Shown here piece by piece: positions 51,383-60,352 of a stretch of 64,000 bases of DNA. Made by a program: the position numbers and the translations under genes. Positions within the stretch are counted from its first letter, which is position 1. Every line of letters begins with the position of its first letter. The stretch comes from Deltaproteobacteria bacterium (lineage in GTDB: Bacteria; Myxococcota_A; UBA9042; PHBI01; JACKFB01): contig JACKFB010000001.1 of NCBI GenBank assembly GCA_020632695.1, positions 372,001 through 436,000 on the forward strand. The letters run 5' to 3'. The notes below the pieces were generated by a model, which did no database searches, was not told where the DNA came from, and saw only the letters and a list, made by a program, of their open reading frames with translations.

Positions 51383-52483
51383 CTACTTGAAGAGCGTGAT
51401 CAGGATGAGCAGCAGCAGCATGCTGATGGTCACGCCCTGGAGGATCAGCGAGGCGCGGGCGGCGTCGGCCTGGGGCGTGAGCTGCGGCTCGGAGAAGACG
51501 GCCGGGCGCAGCGCGGTGGGCGCGGCGGGCTGGCGGGGCGCGTCGATCATCTGGGTCGGGGCCTCGGGGCCGGACGCGGCGCGCGCGGGCGTCTGGCGCG
51601 GCGCCGGGGCGGGCGCGCCGGACTCGCTCGCGCGCCACGGCGCCAGCGCGGCGAGCAGCTCGCGGGCCGAGGCGTAGCGCGCCGACGGCTCCTTGGCGGC
51701 GGCGCGCTCGACGACCGCGCGCAGGTCGGCCGGGATCTCCGGGTGGTCGGCCAGCGAGAACGCCGGCCCGTCGAGGATCGCCATCACCAGGTCCATGGCC
51801 GAGTCGCCGTCGTAGGCGTGCTCGCCGGTGAGCATCTCGCCCAGCACCAGGCCCACCGCGTAGAGATCGGTGGCGGCGGTGAGGTGCTCGCCTCGGATCT
51901 GCTCGATGGGCATGTAGCGCGGCGTGCCCAGGGTCAGACCGGCGCGGGTGATCTGCGACTCGTGCTCCTCGCTGACCATCTTGGCGATGCCGAAGTCCAT
52001 CACCTTGACGTGGTCGGGGTCGTAGGCGAGCGGCGTCAGCATGATGTTGTCGGGCTTGATGTCCCGGTGGACGATGCCGTGGGCGTGGGCCTCGGTGAGC
52101 GCGTAGAGGGTCTGGCTGGCGATGTGGACGGCGCGCGCCGGCGTCAGCGGCCCCTCGGTCTCGAGCAGCGAGGTGAGGGTGCGCCCGTGGAGCAGCTCCA
52201 TGGCGATGAAGAACACGCCCTCGTCGGTCTCGCCGTAGTCGAACAGGCGCACGGTGTTGGGGTAGGCCAGGGAGGCGGCGATGCGGGCCTCGCGGCGGAA
52301 GCGGTCGACCGCGGACGGCTCGGCGCGGGCGTAGGTCGTGAGCAGCACCTTCAAGGCCACCGGGCGGTCCATGTCGATGTGGCGCGCGCGGAACACGACG
52401 CCGAAGCCGCCGCGGCCCAACACCTGCTCGATGGTGTAGCGCTCGGCGATGACGTCGCCGACGGTGGGTTCGCGGACTTCCAT
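51383..52483 (-). CDS. Membrane-anchored Ser/Thr protein kinase (Hanks type)
   Basis: A 366-residue protein. ATG 52483 has GGAGGG six bases upstream. The kinase domain (about 15-275) is complete: G-R-G-G-F-G loop, V-A-L-K-V-L-L lysine, H-R-D-I-K-P-D-N catalytic loop and V-M-D-F-G-I-A-K. A Pro/Ala-rich juxtamembrane stretch of about 60 residues leads to a single C-terminal membrane helix (S-L-I-L-Q-G-V-T-I-S-M-L-L-L-L-I-L-I) with only two residues after it. There is no extracellular sensor, so the kinase is tail-anchored and probably controlled from the cytoplasm. Myxobacteria have many such kinases in development and metabolism. Confidence 0.93.
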   Translation of the reverse strand: MEVREPTVGDVIAERYTIEQVLGRGGFGVVFRARHIDMDRPVALKVLLTTYARAEPSAVDRFRREARIAASLAYPNTVRLFDYGETDEGVFFIAMELLHGRTLTSLLETEGPLTPARAVHIASQTLYALTEAHAHGIVHRDIKPDNIMLTPLAYDPDHVKVMDFGIAKMVSEEHESQITRAGLTLGTPRYMPIEQIRGEHLTAATDLYAVGLVLGEMLTGEHAYDGDSAMDLVMAILDGPAFSLADHPEIPADLRAVVERAAAKEPSARYASARELLAALAPWRASESGAPAPAPRQTPARAASGPEAPTQMIDAPRQPAAPTALRPAVFSEPQLTPQADAARASLILQGVTISMLLLLILITLFK

Positions 52484-52539
52484 GGCGGCCCTCCAGGTGG
52501 CTCGGGGCGCCCGCATGATGCCTCGCGCGGCGGCGGCCG

Positions 52540-53343
52540 TCACCGCCCGTTGAGGCTCCAGTCGTAGTCGAGCCAGCGGATGTCCAGCGAGCCATCGCGC
52601 ACGCGGGCCGCGGCGTCGGCGGGCAGGTGGGCGGCGACGAAGGCGCGCACGCTCCCGCCGCCGCGCTCGAAGTCCTCGCCGTACCAGTCGAAGATCTTGG
52701 AGAGCCACAGCACCCCGGCCTCGGCGTCGAGGCGGTTCTTCGCCGGGTCGCCGACGAAGCGGCGCGCCTGGTCCTCGAGCTGCGCGTCCAGCCGCGCCGC
52801 GACGTAGGCCTCCGAGCGCAGGGCCGGGCAGCTCCTCGACGCGCAGACCAGCGCCATGTGGATGCGTGGCTCGGCGTAGCGCTTGCGCAGCACCTCGTGC
52901 TCGATCCAGTCGAGGCTCACCGGCTCGGGCGAGAGCCCCAGGCGTACGAACTCGCGCTTCCAGGGTCCCCGCGGCCAGTCCAGCTTCTTGAAGCTCTTCA
53001 CCGGCCAGGCCTCGAGCACCCGCTCTACCGTCCAGGCGTTGTAGGCGTTGATCCAGAAGGCCATCTGCTGCTCGCGAGTCCAGCCCTCCATGCTGCGCGG
53101 CGCGGCCAGCTCCTCCAGGTAGCTCTCGAGCGCGGCCCGACCGTGAGCCCGGAGCCCGCTGTAGTCCACGACGCCGTCGTCCACGTACGCCGCCAGCAGC
53201 TTCGTCCAGGCGGCGTGGGTGTGGTCGAAGGCGCGCGCGGGCGCCGGCTTCGCCTCGCTGGCCCCGGCGGGTCCGCAGGCCCCCGCCCAGAGCGCCGCGA
53301 GCAGCCACGCCGTCGTCAGTTGTCGGCCGGCTCGTGCCCCCAC
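52540..53343 (-). CDS. Exported DUF547 protein
   Basis: A 267-residue protein starting at GTG 53343, AGGAGG four bases before. A lipoprotein signal (T-T-A-W-L-L-A-A-L-W-A-G-A-C) comes first. The rest is DUF547: W-T-K-L-L-A-A-Y-V-D-D-G-V-V-D-Y, M-A-F-W-I-N-A-Y-N-A-W-T-V, L-S-L-D-W-I-E-H-E-V-L-R, I-H-M-A-L-V-C-A-S-R-S-C-P-A-L, the conserved Cys-Ala-x-x-x-Cys segment. The domain's biochemical function is unknown; it is common in exported bacterial and plant proteins. Divergent from the kinase-like gene 60 bases away. Confidence 0.88.
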   Translation of the reverse strand: MGARAGRQLTTAWLLAALWAGACGPAGASEAKPAPARAFDHTHAAWTKLLAAYVDDGVVDYSGLRAHGRAALESYLEELAAPRSMEGWTREQQMAFWINAYNAWTVERVLEAWPVKSFKKLDWPRGPWKREFVRLGLSPEPVSLDWIEHEVLRKRYAEPRIHMALVCASRSCPALRSEAYVAARLDAQLEDQARRFVGDPAKNRLDAEAGVLWLSKIFDWYGEDFERGGGSVRAFVAAHLPADAAARVRDGSLDIRWLDYDWSLNGR

Positions 53344-53403
53344 ACCGCCTCCTGCTCCGCCGCGGCCCTTATGCGGTCGCGCCCCGGAGGGTACCATCGC
53401 GCC

Positions 53404-54426
53404 ATGACGACACCACAGCCGCCGCGCTTCCGCATCGACCCCCGAGACCCCGCCGCCCTGGCCGACTGGCTGCGCGCCCGCGGCTGGCTGGCCCCGGACG
53501 AGCCCATCGAGGACCTGGCGCTGGCCGGCGAAGGCAACATGAACCTGACCCTGCGGGTGGTCACGCCCGCGCGCAGCTTCATCGTCAAGCAGAGCCGCCC
53601 CTACGTGGAGAAGTATCCCCACATCCCAGCGCCCGCCGAGCGCGTCTCGGTGGAGGCGGCCTTCTACCGCACCGTGGCCGAGGTCCCCGCCCTGGCCCGG
53701 GCGATGCCGCGTCTGCTCGGCGCGGACGACGGCGACCGGGTCCTGCTGCTCGAGGATCTCGGCGAGGCCAGCGACCTGATGAGCGTCTACCGCGGCGTGC
53801 CGGTAGCTCCCTCCGAGCGCCGCGCGCTGCTCTCCTGGCTGGGCACGCTCCACGCCCTGCGCGTCACCGACCCGGACCCGCTGCTCGCCAACCGCGCCAT
53901 GCGCGAGCTGAACCACGCCCACATCTTCGAGCTGCCGCTGGGCGACGTCGACCTGCTGGACCTGGACGCCATGACCCCGGGCCTGGCCGCCGAGGCCGCC
54001 CGCCTGCGCCACGACCGCGCCTGCGTCGACATCGTCCGCGCCCTGGGCCGGCGCTACCTGGGCGGCGGCGACAGCCTGCTGCACGGCGACTTCTACCCGG
54101 GGAGCTGGCTGCGCACGCCCGCCGGCATACGGGTCATCGACCCGGAGTTCTGCTTCGTCGGCCCCCCGGAGTTCGACGTGGGCGTGATGCTCGGACATGC
54201 GATCCTCGGCGGCGAGAGCCCGGACGAGGCCTTCGCCGCGGTGACCGACGGCTACGAGGCGCCGGCCGGCTTCGACGGCGCGCTGGCGGGCGGGTTCGCA
54301 GGCGTGGAGGTCATCCGGCGCCTCATCGGCGTCGCCCAGCTCCCCATCTCGGCGGGCATCCACCAGAAGCGCGAGTGGCTGGCGGTCGCGCGCCAGCTCG
54401 TGCTCGAGGCCGCGGGCGTCGCGTGA
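53404..54426 (+). CDS. Methylthioribose-kinase-like / aminoglycoside phosphotransferase family kinase
   Basis: A 340-residue cytoplasmic kinase of the APH/ChoK superfamily. ATP-site and catalytic motifs: G-E-G-N-M-N-L-T-L-R-V with I-V-K-Q-S-R-P-Y-V-E-K-Y, the catalytic L-L-H-G-D-F-Y-P-G-S-W, and the metal Asp in V-I-D-P-E-F-C-F. G-E-G-N-x-N and P-E-F-x-x-x-G-P-P-E-F-D-V-G are typical of MtnK, which phosphorylates 5-methylthioribose in methionine salvage. Another sugar substrate is possible. A nucleoside hydrolase gene overlaps its end by four bases, so the two probably act on one nucleoside-derived pentose. Confidence 0.8.
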   Translation: MTTPQPPRFRIDPRDPAALADWLRARGWLAPDEPIEDLALAGEGNMNLTLRVVTPARSFIVKQSRPYVEKYPHIPAPAERVSVEAAFYRTVAEVPALARAMPRLLGADDGDRVLLLEDLGEASDLMSVYRGVPVAPSERRALLSWLGTLHALRVTDPDPLLANRAMRELNHAHIFELPLGDVDLLDLDAMTPGLAAEAARLRHDRACVDIVRALGRRYLGGGDSLLHGDFYPGSWLRTPAGIRVIDPEFCFVGPPEFDVGVMLGHAILGGESPDEAFAAVTDGYEAPAGFDGALAGGFAGVEVIRRLIGVAQLPISAGIHQKREWLAVARQLVLEAAGVA

Positions 54427-55451
54427 GGGCGGCCGCCCGGACGCTGGTCGCCCTCGCCGGCCTGCTCGGTGCCTGCGCGCACGCCCCCGCGCGCCGAGCG
54501 CCGGAGCCCTCCGCCACCGCGGAGCCGCTGGCCGTCTGGCTCGACGTCGACACCGCCGCCGGCATCCCCCAGCGCGACATCGACGACGCCGTCGCCATGA
54601 TCCAGGCCTTCCGCTCGCCCGAGCTCGCCGTGCGCGGGGTCTCGGTGGTGTTCGGCAACGCCCCCCTCGCGGACGCGCTGCCCATCGCCGCCGAGGTCAC
54701 CGCGCGCTTCGGGCCGCCCGGCCTCACCGTCGCCGCGGGCGCCGCCTCCGCCGACCAGCTCGGGACGCCCACCGCCGCGACCGACGCGCTGGCGGCGGCG
54801 CTGACCCGGGAGCCCCTCGTCATCCTGGCGCTGGGTCCGCTGACCAACGTCGCCACCCTGCTTCAGACCCACCCCGAGCTGGCGCCGCGCATCACCGAGG
54901 TCGTCGCCGTCGCCGGCCGTCGCCCCGGGCAGCGCTTCACCACCGGCACCACCAACGCCCGCGGCCACCGCGACTTCAACTTCGAAAAGGATCCCGAGGC
55001 CTTCCGCGCGCTACTGGCGGGCGAGGTCCCGCTGACCCTGGCGCCCTGGGAGGTCTCGTCCAAGGTGTGGGTCACTCCGGTCGTCCTGGACGGCTGGTCC
55101 GCCGGCTCGCCGGCCTCGCGCTGGCTGGCCGACGCGGCTCCGAGCTGGCTGGCCCTGTGGGAGCAGACCTTCGGCGTCTCCGGCTTCAACCCCTTCGACA
55201 CCCTGGCCATCGCCACCGTCACGCGCCCCGACCTGCTCACCTGCGAGGTGCTGCCGGTCGACGTGCGCGTCGGACCCGATGACGTGACCGACCCGGCGAT
55301 GCAGGGCGGCAGCGACCGCCCCGACAAGCCCTATCTCGTCGTCGACCCCGACGGACCCGGGCCCCGTCGCGCTCGCTACTGCTACGACGTGGACGCCTCG
55401 TTCGTCGACGACCTCACCGCCCGCCTCACCGCCGACCCCGTGAGCCCATGA
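54423..55451 (+). CDS. Nucleoside hydrolase family lipoprotein
   Basis: A 342-residue protein starting with GTG that overlaps the kinase stop (GTGA). A signal peptide (T-L-V-A-L-A-G-L-L-G-A-C) with lipobox precedes an IU-nucleoside hydrolase domain. Its metal-binding start is W-L-D-V-D-T-A-A-G and the second Asp is in R-D-I-D-D-A-V-A-M-I; A-L-G-P-L-T-N-V-A is also diagnostic. A pocket Asn lies in F-N-F-E-K-D-P-E-A. It cleaves nucleosides to base and ribose, here in the periplasm. With the kinase upstream it suggests salvage of exogenous nucleosides or methylthioadenosine-type compounds. Confidence 0.88.
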   Translation: MRAAARTLVALAGLLGACAHAPARRAPEPSATAEPLAVWLDVDTAAGIPQRDIDDAVAMIQAFRSPELAVRGVSVVFGNAPLADALPIAAEVTARFGPPGLTVAAGAASADQLGTPTAATDALAAALTREPLVILALGPLTNVATLLQTHPELAPRITEVVAVAGRRPGQRFTTGTTNARGHRDFNFEKDPEAFRALLAGEVPLTLAPWEVSSKVWVTPVVLDGWSAGSPASRWLADAAPSWLALWEQTFGVSGFNPFDTLAIATVTRPDLLTCEVLPVDVRVGPDDVTDPAMQGGSDRPDKPYLVVDPDGPGPRRARYCYDVDASFVDDLTARLTADPVSP

Positions 55452-56188
55452 AACCCACCTCCAAGAGCCGCCCCGCCGAGTCCGGACGCGACCGCCTCAT
55501 CGCCGCCTTCCTCCTCGCCGCCCTGGTCTCGGCCGGCCTGCACTTCGCCCAGCCGTGGGGGCGCTACGTCCTGTATCCCTTCGCGCTCCTGGCCACCTGG
55601 GCGCACGAGATGGGCCACGGCCTGGCGGCCCTGCTCTTCGGCGGCTCCTTTCACGAGCTGGACCTCTACCCCGACCTCGGCGGGCAGGCCCTGCACACCG
55701 CCGGCGGCTTCTTCGCGCGCCCGCTGGTCGCGATGGCGGGGCTGCTCGGCCCGGCCATCGCCGGCGGCGGCGTCATCGTCCTCGGCGCCCGCTCCGAGCG
55801 CGCCGCCCGCGGCGTCATCGGCGCGCTGGCGGCCATCGTCGCGCTCACGGTGGTCATCTGGGTGCGCACGCTCTTCGGCGTCGTCGCCATGAGCCTCATC
55901 GCCGCGGCGCTGGGGCTGCTGGCCGCGCGCGGCGGCGAGCTGCTGAAGCTCTTCACCACCCAGCTCATCGGCATCCAGCTCTGCCTCGGCAGCCTGGCCG
56001 ACTTCGACTACATGTTCAGCCCGGGCTTCACCCGCGACGGCAAGCCGATGCTGTCGGACACGGGCACCATCGCCCAGTCCTGGCTTCTGCCCTACTGGTT
56101 CTGGGGCGCCCTCATCGCCGGCCTCTCCGTGCTGATCCTGGCGACCGCGTTCTACCGCGCGTGGATTCGCCCCTACCGCCGCGCATGA
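55448..56188 (+). CDS. Membrane M50-type zinc metallopeptidase
   Basis: A 246-residue protein with six hydrophobic segments, overlapping the previous stop by four bases (ATGA). The zinc-site H-E-M-G-H lies in A-T-W-A-H-E-M-G-H-G-L, and a later metal Asp may be in L-A-D-F-D-Y-M-F. This is the M50B-like family of site-2-protease-related membrane proteins. Its substrate is unknown. It may be a third member of the nucleoside-salvage operon by position alone. Confidence 0.85.
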   Translation: MKPTSKSRPAESGRDRLIAAFLLAALVSAGLHFAQPWGRYVLYPFALLATWAHEMGHGLAALLFGGSFHELDLYPDLGGQALHTAGGFFARPLVAMAGLLGPAIAGGGVIVLGARSERAARGVIGALAAIVALTVVIWVRTLFGVVAMSLIAAALGLLAARGGELLKLFTTQLIGIQLCLGSLADFDYMFSPGFTRDGKPMLSDTGTIAQSWLLPYWFWGALIAGLSVLILATAFYRAWIRPYRRA

Positions 56189-56488
56189 GCACGTCGGGCG
56201 GCGCCCCTGCGCTCTCGATTGTCGCTGTCCGGGGCCGGTGCTATGTTCCGCGCCGTCCCCGCCGGCCGCGCAGAAGCGGCCTGGGAGGCTCCCTTGGCGA
56301 CCATGACGATGCGTGCCGAAAGCTTCGAGGGGACCGCCCGGACGGGCGCGATGATCGGGTCAGCGCGGGCCCCGAGGCTCCGCGTCGACGCGCGATCGAG
56401 ACGAGTGACGCTGCGTGAGCAGAGCGGGGCTGGCGCCAACCCGGCGTCGGCCCGTGAACAGGCATCGACCCAGGTCAAGGAGCTGGAC
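56189..56488. other. 300-bp upstream region of the acidic-tail protein
   Basis: The frame is open through this region but the ribosome-binding site supports a start at 56489. No other gene was recognised. It may hold the promoter. Confidence 0.4.
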
Positions 56489-56686
56489 ATGGAGAGCGTG
56501 CGTGAGCAGTTGTCGCTGAGTGGTGATGACGAGGAGTGGGAGGACGAGGAGGCGCCCGACACCGGCGACGACGATGACGACGACGAGTGGGAAGACGACG
56601 ACGACGATGACGACGAGTGGGAAGACGACGACGATGACGACGACGACTGGGAAGACGATGACGACGACGACGACGAGGAGGACTGA
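56489..56686 (+). CDS. Small protein with extreme Asp/Glu tail
   Basis: A 65-residue protein. AAGGAG lies six bases before ATG 56489; upstream in-frame starts (to 56219) lack such a site. After M-E-S-V-R-E-Q-L-S-L-S-G the chain is nearly all Asp and Glu with a Trp at intervals, in units E-W-E-D-D-D-D-D-D-D, four in a row. The net charge is about -45. Such proteins may buffer Ca2+ or Mg2+, act as a histone-like or nucleic-acid mimic, or bind basic proteins. The DNA is a short tandem GACGACGATGAC array. Confidence 0.7.
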   Translation: MESVREQLSLSGDDEEWEDEEAPDTGDDDDDDEWEDDDDDDDEWEDDDDDDDDWEDDDDDDDEED

Positions 56687-56907
56687 GAGCCTCCCGTAGC
56701 GTCGAGGAGCATGTAGCGGACGGGGGATTCAGGTGGGGCCCAGGTGATGCGGCGAGGCGCGACGAAGCGGAGCCGTCTCCACGCTGGGTGCGGAGCGCAG
56801 CGCCCGTCGACGACGGGGTCTACCGCAGCGGTCCTGGCACGCCGAGGCGCCCGAGAGCGCTCGGAGCCGACGAATCGTCCATCCGCTACAGGCTCCCTAT
56901 CGGTGCT

Positions 56908-57303
56908 CTAGCGGACGTCCTCGACGCGCGGGTCGTCGCCGAGGGCGTCCCGCACCGCGTCGCGCAGATGCGCCAGGGCGGGTGAGTCCGGATCGGTGCG
57001 GCGCGGCAGCAGGCCGCGACGCGCCTCGGCTTCGATCGTCCACACGCCGTCCTCGGCCGGCCCCTCGAGCGCCACGGTGACGTCGAAGCGCTGGCCGCCG
57101 ACCTCGACGTCGAAGGCGTGGCCGTGGGGGGTGACCCAGCGATTGCGGGGCGGCATGTCGCGGCGGCTGAGCCCCCGAATGAGCGCCTCGGTCAGCGCCA
57201 GTCCGGGAGGTGGTGTGCCCTCGATTCCCGCTGGAGGGGGGAGCTCGCTGTCGGCGTCGGGCTCGGCGTAGGCGGGGGCCTGCACCTGGAATCGTGCGCT
57301 CAT
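56908..57303 (-). CDS. Hypothetical protein
   Basis: A 131-residue acidic protein of no known family. It begins M-S-A-R-F-Q-V-Q-A-P-A-Y-A and has a Pro-rich first third, then a possible alpha/beta domain (W-V-T-P-H-G-H-A-F-D-V-E-V-G-G-Q-R-F). No signal peptide. Coding support comes from strong third-position GC and conserved-looking segments. A short DUF-type protein. Confidence 0.6.
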   Translation of the reverse strand: MSARFQVQAPAYAEPDADSELPPPAGIEGTPPPGLALTEALIRGLSRRDMPPRNRWVTPHGHAFDVEVGGQRFDVTVALEGPAEDGVWTIEAEARRGLLPRRTDPDSPALAHLRDAVRDALGDDPRVEDVR

Positions 57304-57491
57304 GGTGTCCTCACGCGGTAGGGTCCGAGCACGAGTCTACACCCGTCCGCGAGGGGAGGGCGACACCGCCGGTCCATGGGAACTCGTTGACCCGACGGGC
57401 GCTGCGCTGCATCATCGCGGGCCTCACCGCATCCCCTGCTCGAGGTCGCGATCCACTGCGTGCCGCGGAGCTGTGGTCGACGGAGGCTCGC

Positions 57492-59507
57492 ATGAAGCTC
57501 GGACGTCTCGGATGGATCTGCGCGCTGGCGGCCGCCTGCGCCGCGTGCGACGGCGGCAGCGGCGAGACCATCATCATCCCGCGGCCCGACACCAGCCAGC
57601 CCGACACCACCGGAAAGGACGTCTCCGCCGACGCGCTGCCCGACGTGCCCGGCGACCTGCTCCCGGACCTGCTGCCCGACGTTCCCGGCGATCTGTTGCC
57701 CGACGTGCCCGGCGACCTGCTGCCGGACGCGCTGCCCGACGCGCTCCCGGACGCGCTGGCCGACCTGGGCCCCGAGCTCGACGTGTCGGCCGACGTCCCG
57801 GTCGCGACCTTCACCGTGTCGCTGGAGACCGCCGACGGCGCGCCGGCCACGTCCATCGCCGCTTCCCACACCCTCGGCCAGACCCAGTGCCCGCAGCGCC
57901 TGGGCAGCATCACCGTGGTCAACGGCAGCGCCGCGCCGGCCGCGCTCTCGCTGAGCCTGAGCAAGGGCGCGGCCCTCACCTTCTCGCCGACCGCGTCGGT
58001 GAACGTGGGCGCCGGCGCCAGCCTGAAGATCGGCATCGACTTCACCTGCGCCAACACCAACGACATCGACACGACGGTGCTCGTCGCGTTCGGCAACGCC
58101 GCCGGCAAGGGCGACACCAGCTACCCGGTGAAGCTCACCGTGTCCGACCTCCCGCCCACCGGCTGCCTCAGCACGTCGGATCAGGCGGCGATCGCGAGCG
58201 ACGATCCTGCCGGCGTGGCGCGGAGCGAGGGACAGAACTGCTTCCTGGCTGGCAACACCGAAGATGGGCCCTATCGGGCCTGTGTCGAGGCCGGATTGCT
58301 CGACAAGACCGGCATCTCGGACGCCTGCGCCGTCTGCTACGCCGACCTCTCGCTGTGCGCCAAGAACGAGTGCCTCGTGGAGTGTCTCGCCTCTCCCGCC
58401 GCCTGTACGGCCTGTCAGGGCGACAACGGGTGCACGACCGACTTCTACGCGTGCAGCGGACTCCCCGAGCCGCCGACCTGCAACGCCTCTTCGTGCCTGG
58501 ACTCCACGCCTCCGGAGCCCACCTGCACCGGTGGCATGATCGTCACCTACGCTGCCAAGGCCACCTGCTCCGACTCGGCCGCTGGTCCCGTCTGCACCCA
58601 CCCTGTCGCCACCCAGACCCCCTGCGCCGGAACCTGCTCAGGCGGCAAGTGCGTGCTGGATCCCTTCCAGTATACGTTCGCGAAGACCTCGTCCTTCGTG
58701 ACGTCGGTGAGCCTCGGGGACGACACCTGCTGCTTCGACTTGGACGGCAACGGGACCAACGACAACGGCTTCACCGCGCTGCTCGGTCTGCTGGGGCAGT
58801 TCCTCGGTGACGTCGACATCGACACGGCGCTCCAGGACGCCATCGACTCCGGCGATCTGGTCCTGCTCTTCGAGACACGCGGTGTCCAGTCCCTGACGAG
58901 CTCGCCGAACGTGCAGGTCAGCGCGATCTTCGGCTCCCACCTGAGCAGCGTGAGCATGGCCAAGTCCGGGCACGGCGAGTTCGAGGTGCCCTATGACGCC
59001 TTCTCCCAGGTGGATGGCTCGCTGCTCTCGCAGATGGCCGGCTCGATCGCGAGCGGAACGCTGAGCGCCGGGCCCGGGGACGGAGAGCTGCGCCTGCGCG
59101 TCGAGGCCCAGGTGACGGTCGGCGCCAACGGGGAGGGCCTCACGATGGCCCAAGGGAAGGTCGGCGGGGTGCTGCCCATCAGCGCCTTCGCCGATGCGTA
59201 CAACACCGCATTCGCCGACTGCGGCTGCCTGGGGGTGCCCAAGGGCGCGCCCATCGTCACCGTCGTCTCCACGGACCCGAAGAAGCTGAAGCTGGGCTGC
59301 ACCGCGGGCTTCAACGCCGGCACGCCGACCTGCGGCGGCTTCGATCCCGAGAACTGTCAGTCCCTGGCAGACAACAAGAGCCTCATCTGCCCGTCCCTCG
59401 GCATCCTGCCCTTCGACCAGGACGCCGATGGAGACGGGCAGAAGGACTCGATCTCCTTCGGCCTCGAGTTCCAGGCCGTCAGCGCCTCCATCGTCGGCGT
59501 GTTCTGA
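57492..59507 (+). CDS. Exported lipoprotein with Asp/Leu/Pro repeat linker and Cys-rich central region
   Basis: A 671-residue protein, ATG 57492 with GGAGG six bases upstream. A signal (L-A-A-A-C-A-A-C, Cys at about 17) leads to a linker of P-D-V-P-G-D-L-L-P-D repeats (residues 40-95). An immunoglobulin-like beta domain (about 110-220; choice-of-anchor/OmpA-like motif Q-C-P-Q-R-L-G-S-I-T-V-V-N) and a Cys-rich region (about 225-400, C-A-V-C-Y-A-D-L-S-L-C and C-L-V-E-C-L-A-S) follow. The end is a beta-rich domain of about 270 residues with a D-Q-D-A-D-G-D-G-Q-K-D calcium-type loop. Surface protein of unknown role. Confidence 0.85.
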   Translation: MKLGRLGWICALAAACAACDGGSGETIIIPRPDTSQPDTTGKDVSADALPDVPGDLLPDLLPDVPGDLLPDVPGDLLPDALPDALPDALADLGPELDVSADVPVATFTVSLETADGAPATSIAASHTLGQTQCPQRLGSITVVNGSAAPAALSLSLSKGAALTFSPTASVNVGAGASLKIGIDFTCANTNDIDTTVLVAFGNAAGKGDTSYPVKLTVSDLPPTGCLSTSDQAAIASDDPAGVARSEGQNCFLAGNTEDGPYRACVEAGLLDKTGISDACAVCYADLSLCAKNECLVECLASPAACTACQGDNGCTTDFYACSGLPEPPTCNASSCLDSTPPEPTCTGGMIVTYAAKATCSDSAAGPVCTHPVATQTPCAGTCSGGKCVLDPFQYTFAKTSSFVTSVSLGDDTCCFDLDGNGTNDNGFTALLGLLGQFLGDVDIDTALQDAIDSGDLVLLFETRGVQSLTSSPNVQVSAIFGSHLSSVSMAKSGHGEFEVPYDAFSQVDGSLLSQMAGSIASGTLSAGPGDGELRLRVEAQVTVGANGEGLTMAQGKVGGVLPISAFADAYNTAFADCGCLGVPKGAPIVTVVSTDPKKLKLGCTAGFNAGTPTCGGFDPENCQSLADNKSLICPSLGILPFDQDADGDGQKDSISFGLEFQAVSASIVGVF

Positions 59508-59510
59508 GCC

Positions 59511-60341
59511 TCAGCGCGCCCGAGCGCGCGCGCTGAGACGGCGAGCGAGGGGCCAGAGCAGCATCAGCAGCAGCAGCACCGGCGCGTGCCCCACCAGCAG
59601 GTGGGGGCCCTGGGTGATCGGGCAGTGCAGCAGCAGCGCGGCCAGGCCGGAGACACCCGCGAAGACGGCGAAGAGCGCGTCGCGGCGCGCGTAGGGAAGG
59701 GGATCGCGCTCGAGGCCTGCGAGCAGCAGCAGGAGCGGCAGGGCCAAGGCCGTGCCGAAGCCGAAACAGGCCATCGCCCGCGGGATGAGGTCGGGGCCGG
59801 TCCCGGCCAGCGAGGCCGGGTGGTCCAGGTGGGCGGGCGGCAGCAGCCCGACGGCCAGGGCGACCAGGCACGCGGCGAGCAGCAGGGGAGCCAGCAGCGT
59901 GGGGCGGATCACCGGCAGGCGCTCGCGCAGCGTGGCCGCGAGCACGGCGGCGCTGAGGAGCGCCATGACGGTGAGCTCCGCGAGCAGGCGGCCTGTGGGG
60001 TAGAGCGCCAGGTCGACGCGGCGGCGCAGCAACAGCACGCCGAGCAGCACGAGGGCCGCGCCCAGCATGGCCATGCCGGCGCGGGCGGGCGTGGTGCGCG
60101 AGCGGAGCCAGGCGAGGGGCCCCCGCTCGGCCTCGATGCCGCGGCGTGTGTCCTCGCGCAGGCTCGCCAGCAGGTCGGCGCCGAGCGCAGGCGCGGGCCC
60201 GGTCCCACGGGCGGCGTCCAGCGCGCGGCAGGCCCCGCAGGTCGCGAGGTGCGCGCTGAGCGCCGGGTCGTCGGAGCTCGCGCCGGCGGCCACCCGTTCG
60301 CGCGCCAGCTCGCATACCATCGGTGTGTCTCTCGGCTGCAT
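59511..60341 (-). CDS. Multi-pass anti-sigma factor with zinc-finger-like start
   Basis: A 276-residue protein. Its start has the zf-HC2 anti-sigma pattern (His-x3-Cys-x2-Cys in H-L-A-T-C-G-A-C-R near residue 31). Then come six or seven membrane segments, more than usual for this class. It lies 11 bases after the ECF sigma stop, the usual sigma/anti-sigma order. The anti-sigma should hold the sigma at the membrane until a signal is sensed by its membrane region. Confidence 0.8.
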   Translation of the reverse strand: MQPRDTPMVCELARERVAAGASSDDPALSAHLATCGACRALDAARGTGPAPALGADLLASLREDTRRGIEAERGPLAWLRSRTTPARAGMAMLGAALVLLGVLLLRRRVDLALYPTGRLLAELTVMALLSAAVLAATLRERLPVIRPTLLAPLLLAACLVALAVGLLPPAHLDHPASLAGTGPDLIPRAMACFGFGTALALPLLLLLAGLERDPLPYARRDALFAVFAGVSGLAALLLHCPITQGPHLLVGHAPVLLLLMLLWPLARRLSARARAR

Positions 60342-60352
60342 GCCCCTCCCCC

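Noticed and set aside
56219..56488. Upstream extension (to TTG 56219) of the acidic-tail protein
   Set aside because: Composition resembles non-coding DNA, while AAGGAG at correct distance marks ATG 56489.
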